A stretch of DNA of 44,762 bases from CAYVQU01 sp964453155 (GTDB taxonomy: Bacteria; Chloroflexota; Anaerolineae; Anaerolineales; UBA11858), in contig CAYVQU010000020.1 in the NCBI GenBank assembly GCA_964453155.1, forward strand, positions 1 to 44,762, given 5' to 3'. Positions 32,920-42,507 of the stretch are shown here, in pieces. Below the pieces are notes generated by a model that searched no databases, was not told where the DNA came from, and saw only the letters and a list, made by a program, of their open reading frames with translations. The first letter of the stretch is position 1. Every line of letters starts with the position of its first letter. Both the position numbers and the translations under genes were made by a program.

Positions 32920-34019
32920 TGGGCTACCAGGGCTTGAATTTCTTCAAACGCAATTTCGCGCCCTTCTTGGTGCTGCTTCTTGCTGTGTTGCCCGACCGAG
33001 AAGAAATAATGATCCCCCAAAATGACACGAATATTACGGCTTGGAAATCCAAAATCAGCTAATAAGTTGAGCATCGGGCTGACCCCGACCAAACGATCGC
33101 TGTGCCCCAATAAAACTTTGAAATTTTGCCAGGAACTGCTGGTTGGGGGCGGCGGGGCCTGACCCATCGCAAAAAAAGTATGTGCTAAAGTATGTTTGTG
33201 GGTGGCTTTGAAAATTCTTTGATGTTCAGCCTGGACAGCTTTGCTGGCCCCATGGATCAACTGCTGAATGATGGCCGGTGATAAGGCTTCGGTCAGTTTT
33301 TCTAGCATCAGGCTGCTGCCAGCCCAGATGCCGGCTCCTAAAGATTGGTAGAAACCCTTGCGCAGTAGATCGTTCATCAATAAAGCCGGAGCAACGGCAC
33401 ACCTTCCAATAGTATGCTGGCGCCATTTTTGCGAGCTGAAGTAGAAGAGGGCCGCGCCGCTCATGGAATGTCCAATGAATACAATGGGTACATGCCGGCG
33501 GCCACCCAAGACTCCCAGGAGTTGGAGCCATTGTTCCACCGCGCGCATGGCCGCTTTGGGGGCGCAATTTACAAATTCCAGGTTATCCGGATTTTTAAAG
33601 GTTGAACGGCCAAAGCCATTGACATCGGCCGCGAGAATTAACAGATTTCGTTCTTGCTGGCATAACCGGGCCGGTAAATTCTCCCAAATCGCGTGGCTGC
33701 CATCCCAGCCATGCAAAAAAACCACGACCGCGCTGCTCTTTCGGGGGAGTTCACGTCGTCCCCCCGCAGAGACGATATCGCCCCGGGTCCAAAAGCTTCG
33801 CCAGTAAAAATCACTAAGTTGGGTTTTTGATTGAAACGCTTTGAATTTTTCGGGTTTGACGATTTTTCGTTTAGCAAGCTCAGCCAGCGAATAAGTCGCG
33901 CTGTAAACCCCCTTTTCGGGTTCGGCGCGGACTGGACTACCAAGCTCAATCCATGAGCGCGATTTCTTGGGATTCTGTTTCGATTTGGCAAGCTTATTTT
34001 TAGCCGACATTTTGAACAT
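32907..34019 (-). CDS. Alpha/beta-fold hydrolase
   Basis: A 370-residue protein with oxyanion segment FLHGWDG at about 101-107, nucleophile S185 in GHSMSG, the acidic residue in LLGHSDRLVGV and the histidine in ILGDHYFF. The first 60 residues are lysine-rich and not conserved-looking. It hydrolyses an ester, amide or similar bond; substrate unknown. Start could be residue 1 or 4. It is co-transcribed with queG, overlapping by 13 nt, though no functional link is evident. Confidence 0.88.
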   Translation of the reverse strand: MFKMSAKNKLAKSKQNPKKSRSWIELGSPVRAEPEKGVYSATYSLAELAKRKIVKPEKFKAFQSKTQLSDFYWRSFWTRGDIVSAGGRRELPRKSSAVVVFLHGWDGSHAIWENLPARLCQQERNLLILAADVNGFGRSTFKNPDNLEFVNCAPKAAMRAVEQWLQLLGVLGGRRHVPIVFIGHSMSGAALFYFSSQKWRQHTIGRCAVAPALLMNDLLRKGFYQSLGAGIWAGSSLMLEKLTEALSPAIIQQLIHGASKAVQAEHQRIFKATHKHTLAHTFFAMGQAPPPPTSSSWQNFKVLLGHSDRLVGVSPMLNLLADFGFPSRNIRVILGDHYFFSVGQHSKKQHQEGREIAFEEIQALVAQCRR

Positions 34020-34128
34020 TCAGATTCCTGGGATTTAGGAAGATTTCGGTAAACGGCTGATCATAAAAATTCATGCCCAAACCACACCGCACAATTATAT
34101 CGCGGCGGCGATTCCCCGCCTTGGAGAT

Positions 34129-35160
34129 ATGAATGGTAAAATCCCGCCTATGAAACGATGGCAATTTTGGCTCGGTATACTCATTAGTGTAGTTTTCTTA
34201 TATTTGGCTCTCAGGGGTCTTCAAATTGGGGATATGTGGGAGGCTCTTCAGGGAGCGAACTATTTTTGGTTGCTGCCTGGGGTTGGCGTTTATTTTATTG
34301 GCGTCTGGGTGCGAGCCTGGCGCTGGCATTATCTTCTGCGCCCCTTAAAACCGATCTCAACGCGGACGATGTTTCCCATTGTGGCAATTGGGTATATGGG
34401 CAACAATATCTATCCGGCTCGGGCCGGTGAAGTCTTACGGGCAGTCGTCTTAAAGCGGCGTGAGGAAGTTCCCATATCGGCCTCGTTAGCGACTATCATC
34501 GTAGAACGGGTTTACGATGGGGTGGTAATGCTGGCCTTTGTGTTTTTGAACCTCCCCGAGTTGGCCCGTCTGACGGCTGATTCTGGGTTTGTGGGCAATA
34601 TCCAAAATCTGGCTTTGTGGGGGGCGGCGGCGTTTATTGGGGTTTTGGCAGCTTTTCTTTTAGCGGCCATGTTCCCCCAGAAAGCCGAGATCATTCTCAC
34701 TGCGTTGATCACTCGCCTCATCCCGGCGCGGTTTCAGGAGAAGATTCTCGGGTTCGGATTAAAATTCCTGGGTGGCCTGGAATCCCTGCGAAGTCCCCGT
34801 GAAGCGTTGATGGTTTTTCTCACTTCGGTTGTCATTTGGCTGCTTGAAACCGGAAAATATTGGTTTGTCATGCATGCGTTTAATTTTCAGGTCAGTTTCT
34901 TCGCATTGATGCTGATGAATGGGATTGTCAACCTGGCAACCACCATTCCTTCAGCCCCCGGCTACGTGGGGACCTTCGATGCGCCTGGCATTGCGGTACT
35001 AAAAGCCTATGGCGTCCCACAAGCGATCGCGGCAGGATATACTTTGGTATTGCATGTCGCTCTGTGGTTCCCGATCACCGTCTTAGGGGCCTATTATATG
35101 GCCCGCGAGGGTATTCGTTGGAACGACGATCTCGAAGCCCTGCAAGAAACCGAAGCCTGA
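34129..35160 (+). CDS. Flippase-like membrane protein (UPF0104/lysylphosphatidylglycerol synthase TM family)
   Basis: A 343-residue multi-spanning membrane protein with about eight hydrophobic helices. The family blocks ARAWRWHYLLRPL, IGYMGNNIYPARAGEVLRAVVL, TIIVERVYDGVVM and TTIPSAPGYVGTFDAPGI are present. Members without the catalytic aminoacyltransferase domain are thought to move lipids across membranes or to help polysaccharide and dolichol-like pathways; that role is inferred. Starts ATG 34129 or 34150; GGAG is only 2 nt from the first, so the exact start is unsure. Confidence 0.88.
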   Translation: MNGKIPPMKRWQFWLGILISVVFLYLALRGLQIGDMWEALQGANYFWLLPGVGVYFIGVWVRAWRWHYLLRPLKPISTRTMFPIVAIGYMGNNIYPARAGEVLRAVVLKRREEVPISASLATIIVERVYDGVVMLAFVFLNLPELARLTADSGFVGNIQNLALWGAAAFIGVLAAFLLAAMFPQKAEIILTALITRLIPARFQEKILGFGLKFLGGLESLRSPREALMVFLTSVVIWLLETGKYWFVMHAFNFQVSFFALMLMNGIVNLATTIPSAPGYVGTFDAPGIAVLKAYGVPQAIAAGYTLVLHVALWFPITVLGAYYMAREGIRWNDDLEALQETEA

Positions 35161-35180
35161 CTTAACAGTTTTGTCGCTTG

Positions 35181-35210
35181 CCGACAACACCACTCCGTTT
35201 CATGTATAAT
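35181..35210 (+). promoter_or_regulatory. Likely promoter of the response-regulator gene
   Basis: TATAAT at 35205-35210 is a perfect -10 hexamer, with CCGACA (35181-35186) 18 nt upstream as a weak -35. The start codon follows 40 nt downstream. Confidence 0.45.
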
Positions 35211-35250
35211 GATTAACTGATCCGGTTCTCAATTTCTAAGGAGTTTGACT

Positions 35251-35931
35251 GTGGATCAAAAAGTCGACCCAATAACCAATAGTGCTGCGATTTTACGGGT
35301 TCTCATTGCCGATGATCTCCAAGAGACTCGTCGAAATACGCGCCTAATGTTGTCGATGATCCCCACGGTCAAGGTGATCGCGATCGCTCGGGATGGTAAA
35401 GAAGCGGTTGAACTGGCAGTGAAAGCTAAACCAGATATTGTGGTTTTAGATATTAACATGCCACAAATGAATGGGTTAGAGGCTTACGCCGAAATTCAGA
35501 AGGTTCATCCTGAGACCGCCTGCATCATTATCTCGGCGGAAAAAGATGTAGAAACCTTCCGGACTGCAATTGCAGTTGGGGTAAAAGAATATCTCACCAA
35601 GCCTTTCACTCTCGACGATTTGGAAGCCGCCGTGGAGAAAGTCAGTGCCAATATTCTTGCCAAACGAAAAGATGAAATCGAGGCTGAAAGAATTCGGGCT
35701 GAACGTGAAACCTACCTGAAACAACTCGCCGAAGAATATGCTCGCACCCGCCGCACAGATGACCAGGCGATGCAGGTTTATGAGCATTTGGCCGCGAATC
35801 CCAAATGTGAACTCCGCTGGTTGCGCATTTTAGCAATGATTTATGTCGTCCGTCAAAAATGGGGAAAACTGCGAGTGTTGGCCGCCCGGTTAGAATTGCA
35901 GGTTGAAACGGCCAAAAAACAAACCAAATAA
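35251..35931 (+). CDS. Response regulator with a helical C-terminal region
   Basis: A 226-residue protein with GTG start (35251); AAGGAG (35238-35243) is 7 nt upstream of it, whereas the TTG at 35245 is too close. Residues 14 to about 130 are a receiver domain with phospho-acceptor D67 (VVLDINMPQMNG) and conserved K in YLTKPF. The rest is a charged helix (about 135-165) and a short TPR-like segment (AMQVYEHLAANPKCELRWLR), with no DNA-binding HTH. It may act by protein contact. It has no adjacent histidine kinase, so it is an orphan. Confidence 0.88.
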   Translation: MDQKVDPITNSAAILRVLIADDLQETRRNTRLMLSMIPTVKVIAIARDGKEAVELAVKAKPDIVVLDINMPQMNGLEAYAEIQKVHPETACIIISAEKDVETFRTAIAVGVKEYLTKPFTLDDLEAAVEKVSANILAKRKDEIEAERIRAERETYLKQLAEEYARTRRTDDQAMQVYEHLAANPKCELRWLRILAMIYVVRQKWGKLRVLAARLELQVETAKKQTK

Positions 35932-35934
35932 TCA

Positions 35935-36066
35935 AATCTGGCTCTTTGAGCACTTGTGGGGTGAAAGTTCCCCGGAAACTCCTGATAGGCCATTTTGCTA
36001 GGGCCATATGGTTCAAAGTTTCCAGGGAACTGGCTCTACCGCAGCATTTCTCAAAGAGCCAAAAAT
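35935..36066. repeat. Dispersed 'GAGCCAGTTCCCTGGAAAC' element, copy 2 (reverse)
   Basis: TGGCTCTTTGAG near the left end and CTCAAAGAGCCA at the right end are exact complements (about 35939-35950 and 36052-36063). The inner arms GAAAGTTCCCCGGAAAC and GTTTCCAGGGAAC also pair. Reverse-complemented, it matches 8760-8885. It precedes the FAD oxidoreductase gene directly. Confidence 0.8.
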
Positions 36067-36083
36067 CTTACTAAGGAAAAACG

Positions 36084-37385
<1,302 letters not shown>

Positions 37386-37402
37386 ATTTTCTAGAATCAT
37401 CT

Positions 37403-37470
37403 TTAACAGGATGGCTAGGATAGTTAGGATGTGTAATCTCATCCTAAACATCTTGTCTATCCTGTTTTTA
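37403..37470. repeat. 'AACAGGATGG...TATCCTGTT' inverted repeat
   Basis: AACAGGATGGCTAGGATAG and TCTTGTCTATCCTGTTTTTA form an imperfect inverted repeat with inner arm AGGATG/CATCCT. It lies in the 90-nt gap between two convergent genes and could serve as terminator for the plus strand, as T-rich sequence follows. Confidence 0.7.
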
Positions 37471-37475
37471 TATAT

Positions 37476-37910
37476 TTAGAGCGAATACTTACGGATGGCC
37501 CCCACGATGGATTTGGTGTTCCACCGCACAATTTTAATCGCCGATTCTTGGACCGCCACAGGAATGCGTTCATTCCCCCGGGGGATTATGCCGATGATCG
37601 GCTTATCGTAATTGTTGGCAATGACAATCTCTTCTTTGCACCAAAATCGCTGGGCCACATACATGCCACAGATGATCAAAACGCAATTGGTCGGCCGAAT
37701 TTGCTCATCGATCTCACGGAGCAACCGCCAGCGACGGGCGATGATCGCGCCGGGATTTAGGATGGGTTCATTCCGTGGAATTGAATAATTCCGCCACTTG
37801 AAATACGGCGCGGCGTGGAGTAAGTTGACCAGCCGCTCATAGTCATCCGTATGCGACCAGGCATGGCTGATGAACAGGTTGTAGGTGGTTAATTTCGGCA
37901 TCAAATCCAT
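37476..37910 (-). CDS. Small TIR-like protein of the ThsB/DUF1863 type
   Basis: A 144-residue single-domain protein. The pattern NLFISHAWSHTDDYERLVNLL, FKWRNYSIPRNEP, TNCVLIICGMYVAQRFWCKEEIVIA and KPIIGIIPRGNERIP is that of ThsB-like TIR proteins (PF08937). In Thoeris systems such a protein makes an ADP-ribose-derived signal for the ThsA effector. No ThsA is visible next to it; it stands alone beside a dispersed repeat. Whether it has defence activity alone is unknown. Start may be residue 1 or 4. Confidence 0.85.
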   Translation of the reverse strand: MDLMPKLTTYNLFISHAWSHTDDYERLVNLLHAAPYFKWRNYSIPRNEPILNPGAIIARRWRLLREIDEQIRPTNCVLIICGMYVAQRFWCKEEIVIANNYDKPIIGIIPRGNERIPVAVQESAIKIVRWNTKSIVGAIRKYSL

Positions 37911-37947
37911 TCTATCATCTCTTGTTTTTAAACATTATCTAAAAATA

Positions 37948-38080
37948 AGGCGTAAAGTGGAGACCCCAGGGGTTTTCTGCAGGTGTTTTGTAGTCACAGT
38001 TCATCAAAAGTACCCCATCATGGCTATCTAAAGCTGTTTTTAGAAACCCCTGGGGTCTGTGAGCCTGGATACTTATTTCA
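37948..38080. repeat. Dispersed 'GAGACCCCAGGGG' element, copy 4
   Basis: GTGGAGACCCCAGGGGTTTT at the left and AGAAACCCCTGGGGTCTG at the right, with the outer AAGGCGTAAAG and TACTTATTTCAACCTGC as in other copies. It lies upstream of the TIR-like gene. Confidence 0.8.
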
Positions 38081-38337
38081 ACCTGCACAGTAATAATAGC
38101 TACCCGACACTTTGTGAACTAAAAGCAAAAACGCAAGTTGAGTGACCTGAAAGGTTTTATCGAAATCAGTTTTTGCGCCGTTCGGGACTCGATACGCCCT
38201 TACCAGGGGAACTCGACATTCTGCGGCTGGAAACTGTCTGGTTGCTAGAGTATTATCGGAATTTTGCGAATAAGTAATTACCACTAATTACGAAAACAAT
38301 TCCACAAAAAATCTTTCTTCATGGTTAAATTGAGACT
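38081..38337. other. Intergenic region without a supported gene
   Basis: No gene is supported. A 68-codon frame on the minus strand (38078-38284) has no family features. TTTTATCG...CGATAC segments occur but no clear palindrome. The region should include the ABC-transporter promoter. Confidence 0.4.
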
Positions 38338-40125
38338 ATGACTACCCAAAAATTTCACCCCCTCCGCCGGTTGTGGTTGTACGCTACCCGTCACCGGCGC
38401 ACGATTATATTGGCCTCCACGGCCTCGATCATCAACCGGATCGTTGATCTGGCTCCTCCCGCCCTGATCGGTGCCGCGGTGGATGTCGTCATCTCCCAAG
38501 AAGACTCGATCTTGGCTGGCTTTGGTATCCCCGATGTCCGCACCCAGCTTTATGTTCTGGCCGGGCTGACAGTCTTCCTTTTCGCCCTCGAATCGATCTT
38601 CCAGTATGCCTATCAAGTCTTGTGGCGTAATCTGGCCCAGGTCGTCCAGCATGAATTGCGGGTTGATACCTACGGCCATGTTCAGCAGTTGGAACTCTCC
38701 TATTTCGAAGACCAATCCACCGGCGGGTTGATGTCGATCCTGAACAACGATATCAACCAGTTGGAGCGTTTCCTCGATGGCGGGGCCAGCGAAATTCTGC
38801 GGTTGGTGACCTCCATCATCGTCATTCTGGGCATTTTCTTCTACACCGCGCCCTCCGTCGCCTGGATGGCCCTGCTCCCGATGCCTTTCATCATCTGGGG
38901 CTCGCTGGTTTTTCAGCGCCGATTGGCCCCGCGGTATGCTAAGGTCCGTGAGATGGTCGGGTTGCTCAACGGTCAGCTTTCGAACAATCTCGGCGGGATC
39001 GCGACGATTAAGAGTTACACGGCCGAAGCCCATGAATTAGAACAGGTGACGGAGCAAAGCGATTTGTATCGGATCGCGAATGAAGCTGCCATTCGGCTGA
39101 GTTCGGCCTTTGTGCCCTTTATCCGCATGTTGATCGTCAGCGGCTTTGCCGCGATCATGATTTTTGGGGGCATCCTGGTCTTGGAAGGTCGTCTCAATGT
39201 GGGGATTTACTCGGTCTTGGTGTTCATCACCCAACGGTTACTCTGGCCCCTGACCGGGCTGGGCAACACCCTGGATATGTACCAGCGCTCGATGGCTTCG
39301 ATTGACCGGGTCCTCGACCTGCTCGACACCGATCAGATCATCCCCAGTGGGGAGCAGGCTTTACCGGTCGGAGAAATTCATGGTGATATTCAACTCGCTG
39401 ACGTTACCTTTGAATACCGCTCCGCCAAAAACCAATCGGTGATCAAAAACCTGTCCCTGCAAATGTCTGCCGGAGAAACAATTGGGATTGTCGGCTCCAC
39501 TGGGGCTGGAAAAAGCACCCTGGTCAAGCTATTGTTGCGGTTTTACGATGTCCACTCCGGGGCAATTGCCCTCGATGGACATGATCTACGCCACCTAGAA
39601 ATGGCCGATCTGCGCCGGGCGATTGGATTTGTCAGCCAGGATGTGTTTTTATTCCACGGCACAGTTAAAGAAAATATCGCCTATGGGACCTTCACCGCTA
39701 CCGATGAAGAGATCATCGCCGCGGCCAAAATAGCCGAAGCCCATGACTTTGTCACCCAACTCCCGGAAGGCTATGACACCATAGTGGGCGAACGCGGCCA
39801 AAAACTCTCCGGCGGCCAGCGCCAGCGGATTTCCATCGCTCGCGCCGTCCTTAAAGACCCGCCCGTCCTGATCCTCGATGAAGCCACCTCCTCGGTCGAT
39901 AACGAGACCGAAGCCCTGATCCAACGCTCGCTAGAAAAGATTGCCGTCGGCCGGACGACGATCATCATTGCCCACCGCCTATCCACCGTCCGTAATGCCG
40001 ACCGGATTTTTGTCTTGGAACGTGGTCAGCTTAAAGAACAGGGTACCCATGATGAGTTAGTGGAACTGGATGGGATTTACGCCGGGTTGTGGTGTGTGCA
40101 AACCGGGGTGCGGGAGGAGTGTTAA
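38338..40125 (+). CDS. ABC transporter, fused permease and ATPase
   Basis: A 595-residue half-transporter: about six transmembrane helices in the first 320 residues (for example IVILGIFFYTAPSVAWMALL), then an ATP-binding domain. Walker A is at 386-393 (GSTGAGKS), Q-loop SQDVFLFHGT, signature LSGGQRQRISIARAV, Walker B VLILDEATSSVD and H-loop AHRLST. The layout is that of MsbA-like exporters, working as a homodimer or heterodimer. The cargo is unknown; lipids, drugs and peptides are typical. The minus-strand histidine kinase is convergent. Confidence 0.94.
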   Translation: MTTQKFHPLRRLWLYATRHRRTIILASTASIINRIVDLAPPALIGAAVDVVISQEDSILAGFGIPDVRTQLYVLAGLTVFLFALESIFQYAYQVLWRNLAQVVQHELRVDTYGHVQQLELSYFEDQSTGGLMSILNNDINQLERFLDGGASEILRLVTSIIVILGIFFYTAPSVAWMALLPMPFIIWGSLVFQRRLAPRYAKVREMVGLLNGQLSNNLGGIATIKSYTAEAHELEQVTEQSDLYRIANEAAIRLSSAFVPFIRMLIVSGFAAIMIFGGILVLEGRLNVGIYSVLVFITQRLLWPLTGLGNTLDMYQRSMASIDRVLDLLDTDQIIPSGEQALPVGEIHGDIQLADVTFEYRSAKNQSVIKNLSLQMSAGETIGIVGSTGAGKSTLVKLLLRFYDVHSGAIALDGHDLRHLEMADLRRAIGFVSQDVFLFHGTVKENIAYGTFTATDEEIIAAAKIAEAHDFVTQLPEGYDTIVGERGQKLSGGQRQRISIARAVLKDPPVLILDEATSSVDNETEALIQRSLEKIAVGRTTIIIAHRLSTVRNADRIFVLERGQLKEQGTHDELVELDGIYAGLWCVQTGVREEC

Positions 40126-40184
40126 AGTTTTTCCGTGTTTACCGAGTGGTGATGTTTCCCTTAATTGCTCGTTCAAATCAAGCG

Positions 40185-40305
40185 TCCTGAACGGAATGTT
40201 CCCTGAAAGGGGAATGTAGTCGAAGGGTGCGACTTTTACAAGACTCGCTTCTTCGACTATGCACACGCTGTGTGCTCCGCTCAGAACGCTTTTGTCTTTT
40301 CCAAT
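40185..40305. repeat. Repeat 'CGAAGGGTGCGACTTTTAC' region
   Basis: CGTCCTGAACGGAATGTTCC, GTAGTCGAAGGGTGCGAC and GCTCCGCTCAGAACG resemble a 'CCTGAGCGGAG...CGAAGGGTG' repeat related to the interior of 27056-27204. It occupies most of the gap between the ABC transporter and the convergent kinase gene. Confidence 0.5.
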
Positions 40306-40328
40306 TGGGAAGGTTATTGATTAATAAC

Positions 40329-41447
40329 CTAAATCGGCAACTGAACAATAAACGTGCTTCCTTTTCCTTCCCCTTCGCTTTCAACCCAAATCTGGCCCCC
40401 ATGCGCCAGAATAATCGCCCGAGTGATAGCCAACCCTAATCCGGTACCGCCGGTTTCGCGGGCACGGGCCGGATCGGCGCGGTAGAAACGGTCGAAGAGG
40501 TGGGGCTGGTGTTCGGGGGCGATGCCGGAACCAGTGTCGGCGATTTGGATTTCAAGGTAGTCGGCCTTCATACCAACGGTCAGGTTGATCTCGCCGCCCG
40601 CGGGGGTGTGGCGGATGGCGTTGGTCAGCAGGTTTTGGAGGCACTGTGTCAAACGGGGGCGATCTCCTTGAATGACGGGCAACCCCGCTACAATCCAGGT
40701 CTTGAGTGTGATTCCGGCCGAGTCCGCAATGGGCACGTAGGCGGCTGCGCTGTCTGCGGCCAAATTCCCCAGATTAATTTCAGTCAGATTCAGGTCCAAT
40801 TGATTGGCTTCTACTTGAGCCAGTTCCCGGAGATCATCTACCAGCCCCGAGAGTTGACGGGTCTGATCGAAGAGGCGCGCGATTTCAGCCTTGTCGAGTT
40901 GGTAGACATCGTCGAGAATGGCCTGGAGATTGCCTTGCAACACCGCCAAAGGCGTGCGCAGCTCGTGGGCCACGTCGGCCAGCAGGTTTTGGCGCAGGGT
41001 TTCGGCATTTTGTAAATCGGCGGCCATTTGGTTGAAGGCTTGAGTGAGTTCCAGGACTTCCTGACTGCCGCGCGGATCGACCCGTTGGCTCAAGTCGCGA
41101 GCCCCAATGGAGCGGGCGGCGTCTGCAAGTTTCGAAAGGGGGGCGCTGATCCCGCGGCTGAGCAAGACTCCTACCCCGATACTAACAATGGTGACCCCGA
41201 TCAGATACGGGGTTAGATTCTGCAAAACGAATTTTCCAGGGAAGCCCCTGCTGCGACGCTCGTCCAGTAAAGTTGAGCGTTCCTCGTCGGAGAGTTCTTC
41301 CCAATTGACTTCAGCTAAGCGTTCAGGAATACCGATGGGTTCGTCCCAAAATTCACGGATCGCGATCCCCACCGCGATAGGCAATAACATGCCAAAAATG
41401 ACAATGAGCGTGATGATTAAGCTAATACGGACCCAGAGGCGGTTCAT
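40329..41447 (-). CDS. Sensor histidine kinase
   Basis: A 372-residue membrane kinase starting at ATG 41447; a longer frame would overlap the regulator gene. Helix 1 is about 8-30, a short outer loop (about 31-75) senses signals, helix 2 is about 78-97, HAMP follows (about 98-150). The phospho-acceptor is H161 in ADVAHELRTPL. The ATPase domain has the N-box NLLTNAIRHTP, G1 DTGSGIAP, F-box and GTGLGLAI. It should phosphorylate the OmpR-type regulator encoded 10 nt upstream in the same operon. The signal is unknown; cell-envelope stress is possible given the adjacent exporter. Confidence 0.95.
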   Translation of the reverse strand: MNRLWVRISLIITLIVIFGMLLPIAVGIAIREFWDEPIGIPERLAEVNWEELSDEERSTLLDERRSRGFPGKFVLQNLTPYLIGVTIVSIGVGVLLSRGISAPLSKLADAARSIGARDLSQRVDPRGSQEVLELTQAFNQMAADLQNAETLRQNLLADVAHELRTPLAVLQGNLQAILDDVYQLDKAEIARLFDQTRQLSGLVDDLRELAQVEANQLDLNLTEINLGNLAADSAAAYVPIADSAGITLKTWIVAGLPVIQGDRPRLTQCLQNLLTNAIRHTPAGGEINLTVGMKADYLEIQIADTGSGIAPEHQPHLFDRFYRADPARARETGGTGLGLAITRAIILAHGGQIWVESEGEGKGSTFIVQLPI

Positions 41448-41457
41448 GGTTAGGGGA

Positions 41458-42156
41458 TCACTTTTCAATGGTCGTGAGTTTATAGCCCACGCCGTAAATC
41501 GTGTGAATATAAGTCGGGTTTTTGGGGTCGGGTTCAATTTTGCGGCGTAGGTTTTTAATGTGGCTGTCGAGGGTCCGGCCCAGGCTTTCAGAGGGGTAAC
41601 CGAGCGCCTTTTCGATGAGTTCGGCGCGGGTGAAGGCGTAGCCGGGGCTGTCCATGAGGGTGGCGAGGATTTCAAACTCGGAGGGCGTGAGTTCGACTGG
41701 GTTGTGATCGACTCGTAATTCGCGTCGATCCTGGTCGAGCGTAAGTTCCCCAATTTGGAGAACTTGGGATCTGCCAACAGGATCCCGTTGACTGCGGCGC
41801 AGTAATGCCCGGACGCGGGCTACCACTTCGCGTGGATTGAAGGGTTTAGTGACGTAATCATCAGCCCCAATCTCCAGGCCGATGATTTTTTCGCTATCTT
41901 CGACACGCGCGGTAAGCATCAAGATGGGGGTTGCAGACAGGCTTGGATCACGACGGATGATCCGAGTGATATCCCAACCATCGCGGTCGGGGAGCATTAG
42001 GTCGAGAACAACCAAGTCGGGCTGCTCGCGGCGTAGGATGTGGAGCGCGGTTTCACCGTTATAGGCTGTCAGCGTTTGGAATCCAGCCTGCTCCAGGTAA
42101 GCCTTCACCAGACGTACAATTTCGCGGTCGTCATCGACAATTAAAATGCGGGGCAT
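41458..42156 (-). CDS. OmpR/PhoB-type response regulator
   Basis: A 232-residue regulator starting at ATG 42156 (MPRILIVDDDREIVRLV). The receiver has the acidic pair D8-D9, phospho-acceptor D52 (VVLDLMLPDRDG) and K in VTKPFNP. The C-terminal winged helix (about 135-230) has the TPSEFEILATLMDSPG and RTLDSHIKNLRRKIEPDP segments, which bind DNA. It precedes its partner kinase by 10 nt. A longer start adds a hydrophobic extension without support. Confidence 0.95.
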   Translation of the reverse strand: MPRILIVDDDREIVRLVKAYLEQAGFQTLTAYNGETALHILRREQPDLVVLDLMLPDRDGWDITRIIRRDPSLSATPILMLTARVEDSEKIIGLEIGADDYVTKPFNPREVVARVRALLRRSQRDPVGRSQVLQIGELTLDQDRRELRVDHNPVELTPSEFEILATLMDSPGYAFTRAELIEKALGYPSESLGRTLDSHIKNLRRKIEPDPKNPTYIHTIYGVGYKLTTIEK

Positions 42157-42230
42157 AAATTCTTGTTCTCTAAATTCAAGAAAAAATAACGCAAAGGTGC
42201 TCAAGCAAATCCAAAAATGTTCCTGCAATT

Positions 42231-42312
42231 AACGTCATTGCGAGCGGAGCGAAGCAATCTGTATGACCATCTCGGAGATTGCCACGTCGGCTCCGCCTCC
42301 TCGCAATGACGT
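42231..42312. repeat. Dispersed 'CGTCATTGCGAG' repeat, copy 2
   Basis: AACGTCATTGCGAGCGGAGC at the left is complementary to CTCCTCGCAATGACGT at the right; GAAGCAATCT and AGATTGCC pair inside. It lies upstream of the two-component operon. Confidence 0.85.
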
Positions 42313-42454
42313 ATTCTATTTGATTCACTTGAGCGTTCAAGGCCCAAAGGGATTTGTATCGAAAAATCTTTGCGCCCTTGCTTCTCCGCGTCTCTGCGTT
42401 AAATTTTAGCCTCCAATTCTGGAGAAATTGTGAAGAAAGTGTGGTTTTTAAATG

Positions 42455-42492
42455 AAAAAGGCCCGGTACCTCACCAAACTACCGGACCTTTT
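42455..42492 (-). terminator. Rho-independent terminator of the YceI gene
   Basis: On the minus strand AAAGGTCCGGTA (from 42491) pairs with TACCGGGCCTTT (to 42457) with one mismatch and an 11-nt loop, followed by TT. It ends 16 nt after the YceI stop codon. Confidence 0.85.
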
Positions 42493-42507
42493 AGCGATTT
42501 TTGGGTT

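Noticed and set aside
37476..37910. Complete Thoeris defence system
   Set aside because: Only a ThsB-like gene is present; no ThsA-like effector is found on either side.
38078..38284. 68-codon minus-strand frame
   Set aside because: No motif, no ribosome-binding site and no conserved context were seen.
38284..39033. 249-codon minus-strand frame
   Set aside because: It lies opposite the ABC transporter permease, whose motifs are complete; the frame encodes a low-complexity Gly/Asp/Gln-rich chain with no family features.
41448..41777. N-terminal extension of the histidine kinase
   Set aside because: The extra residues are Ser/Pro/Thr-rich and read across the response-regulator gene in another frame. 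MNRLWVRISLII at 41447 is a normal kinase start.
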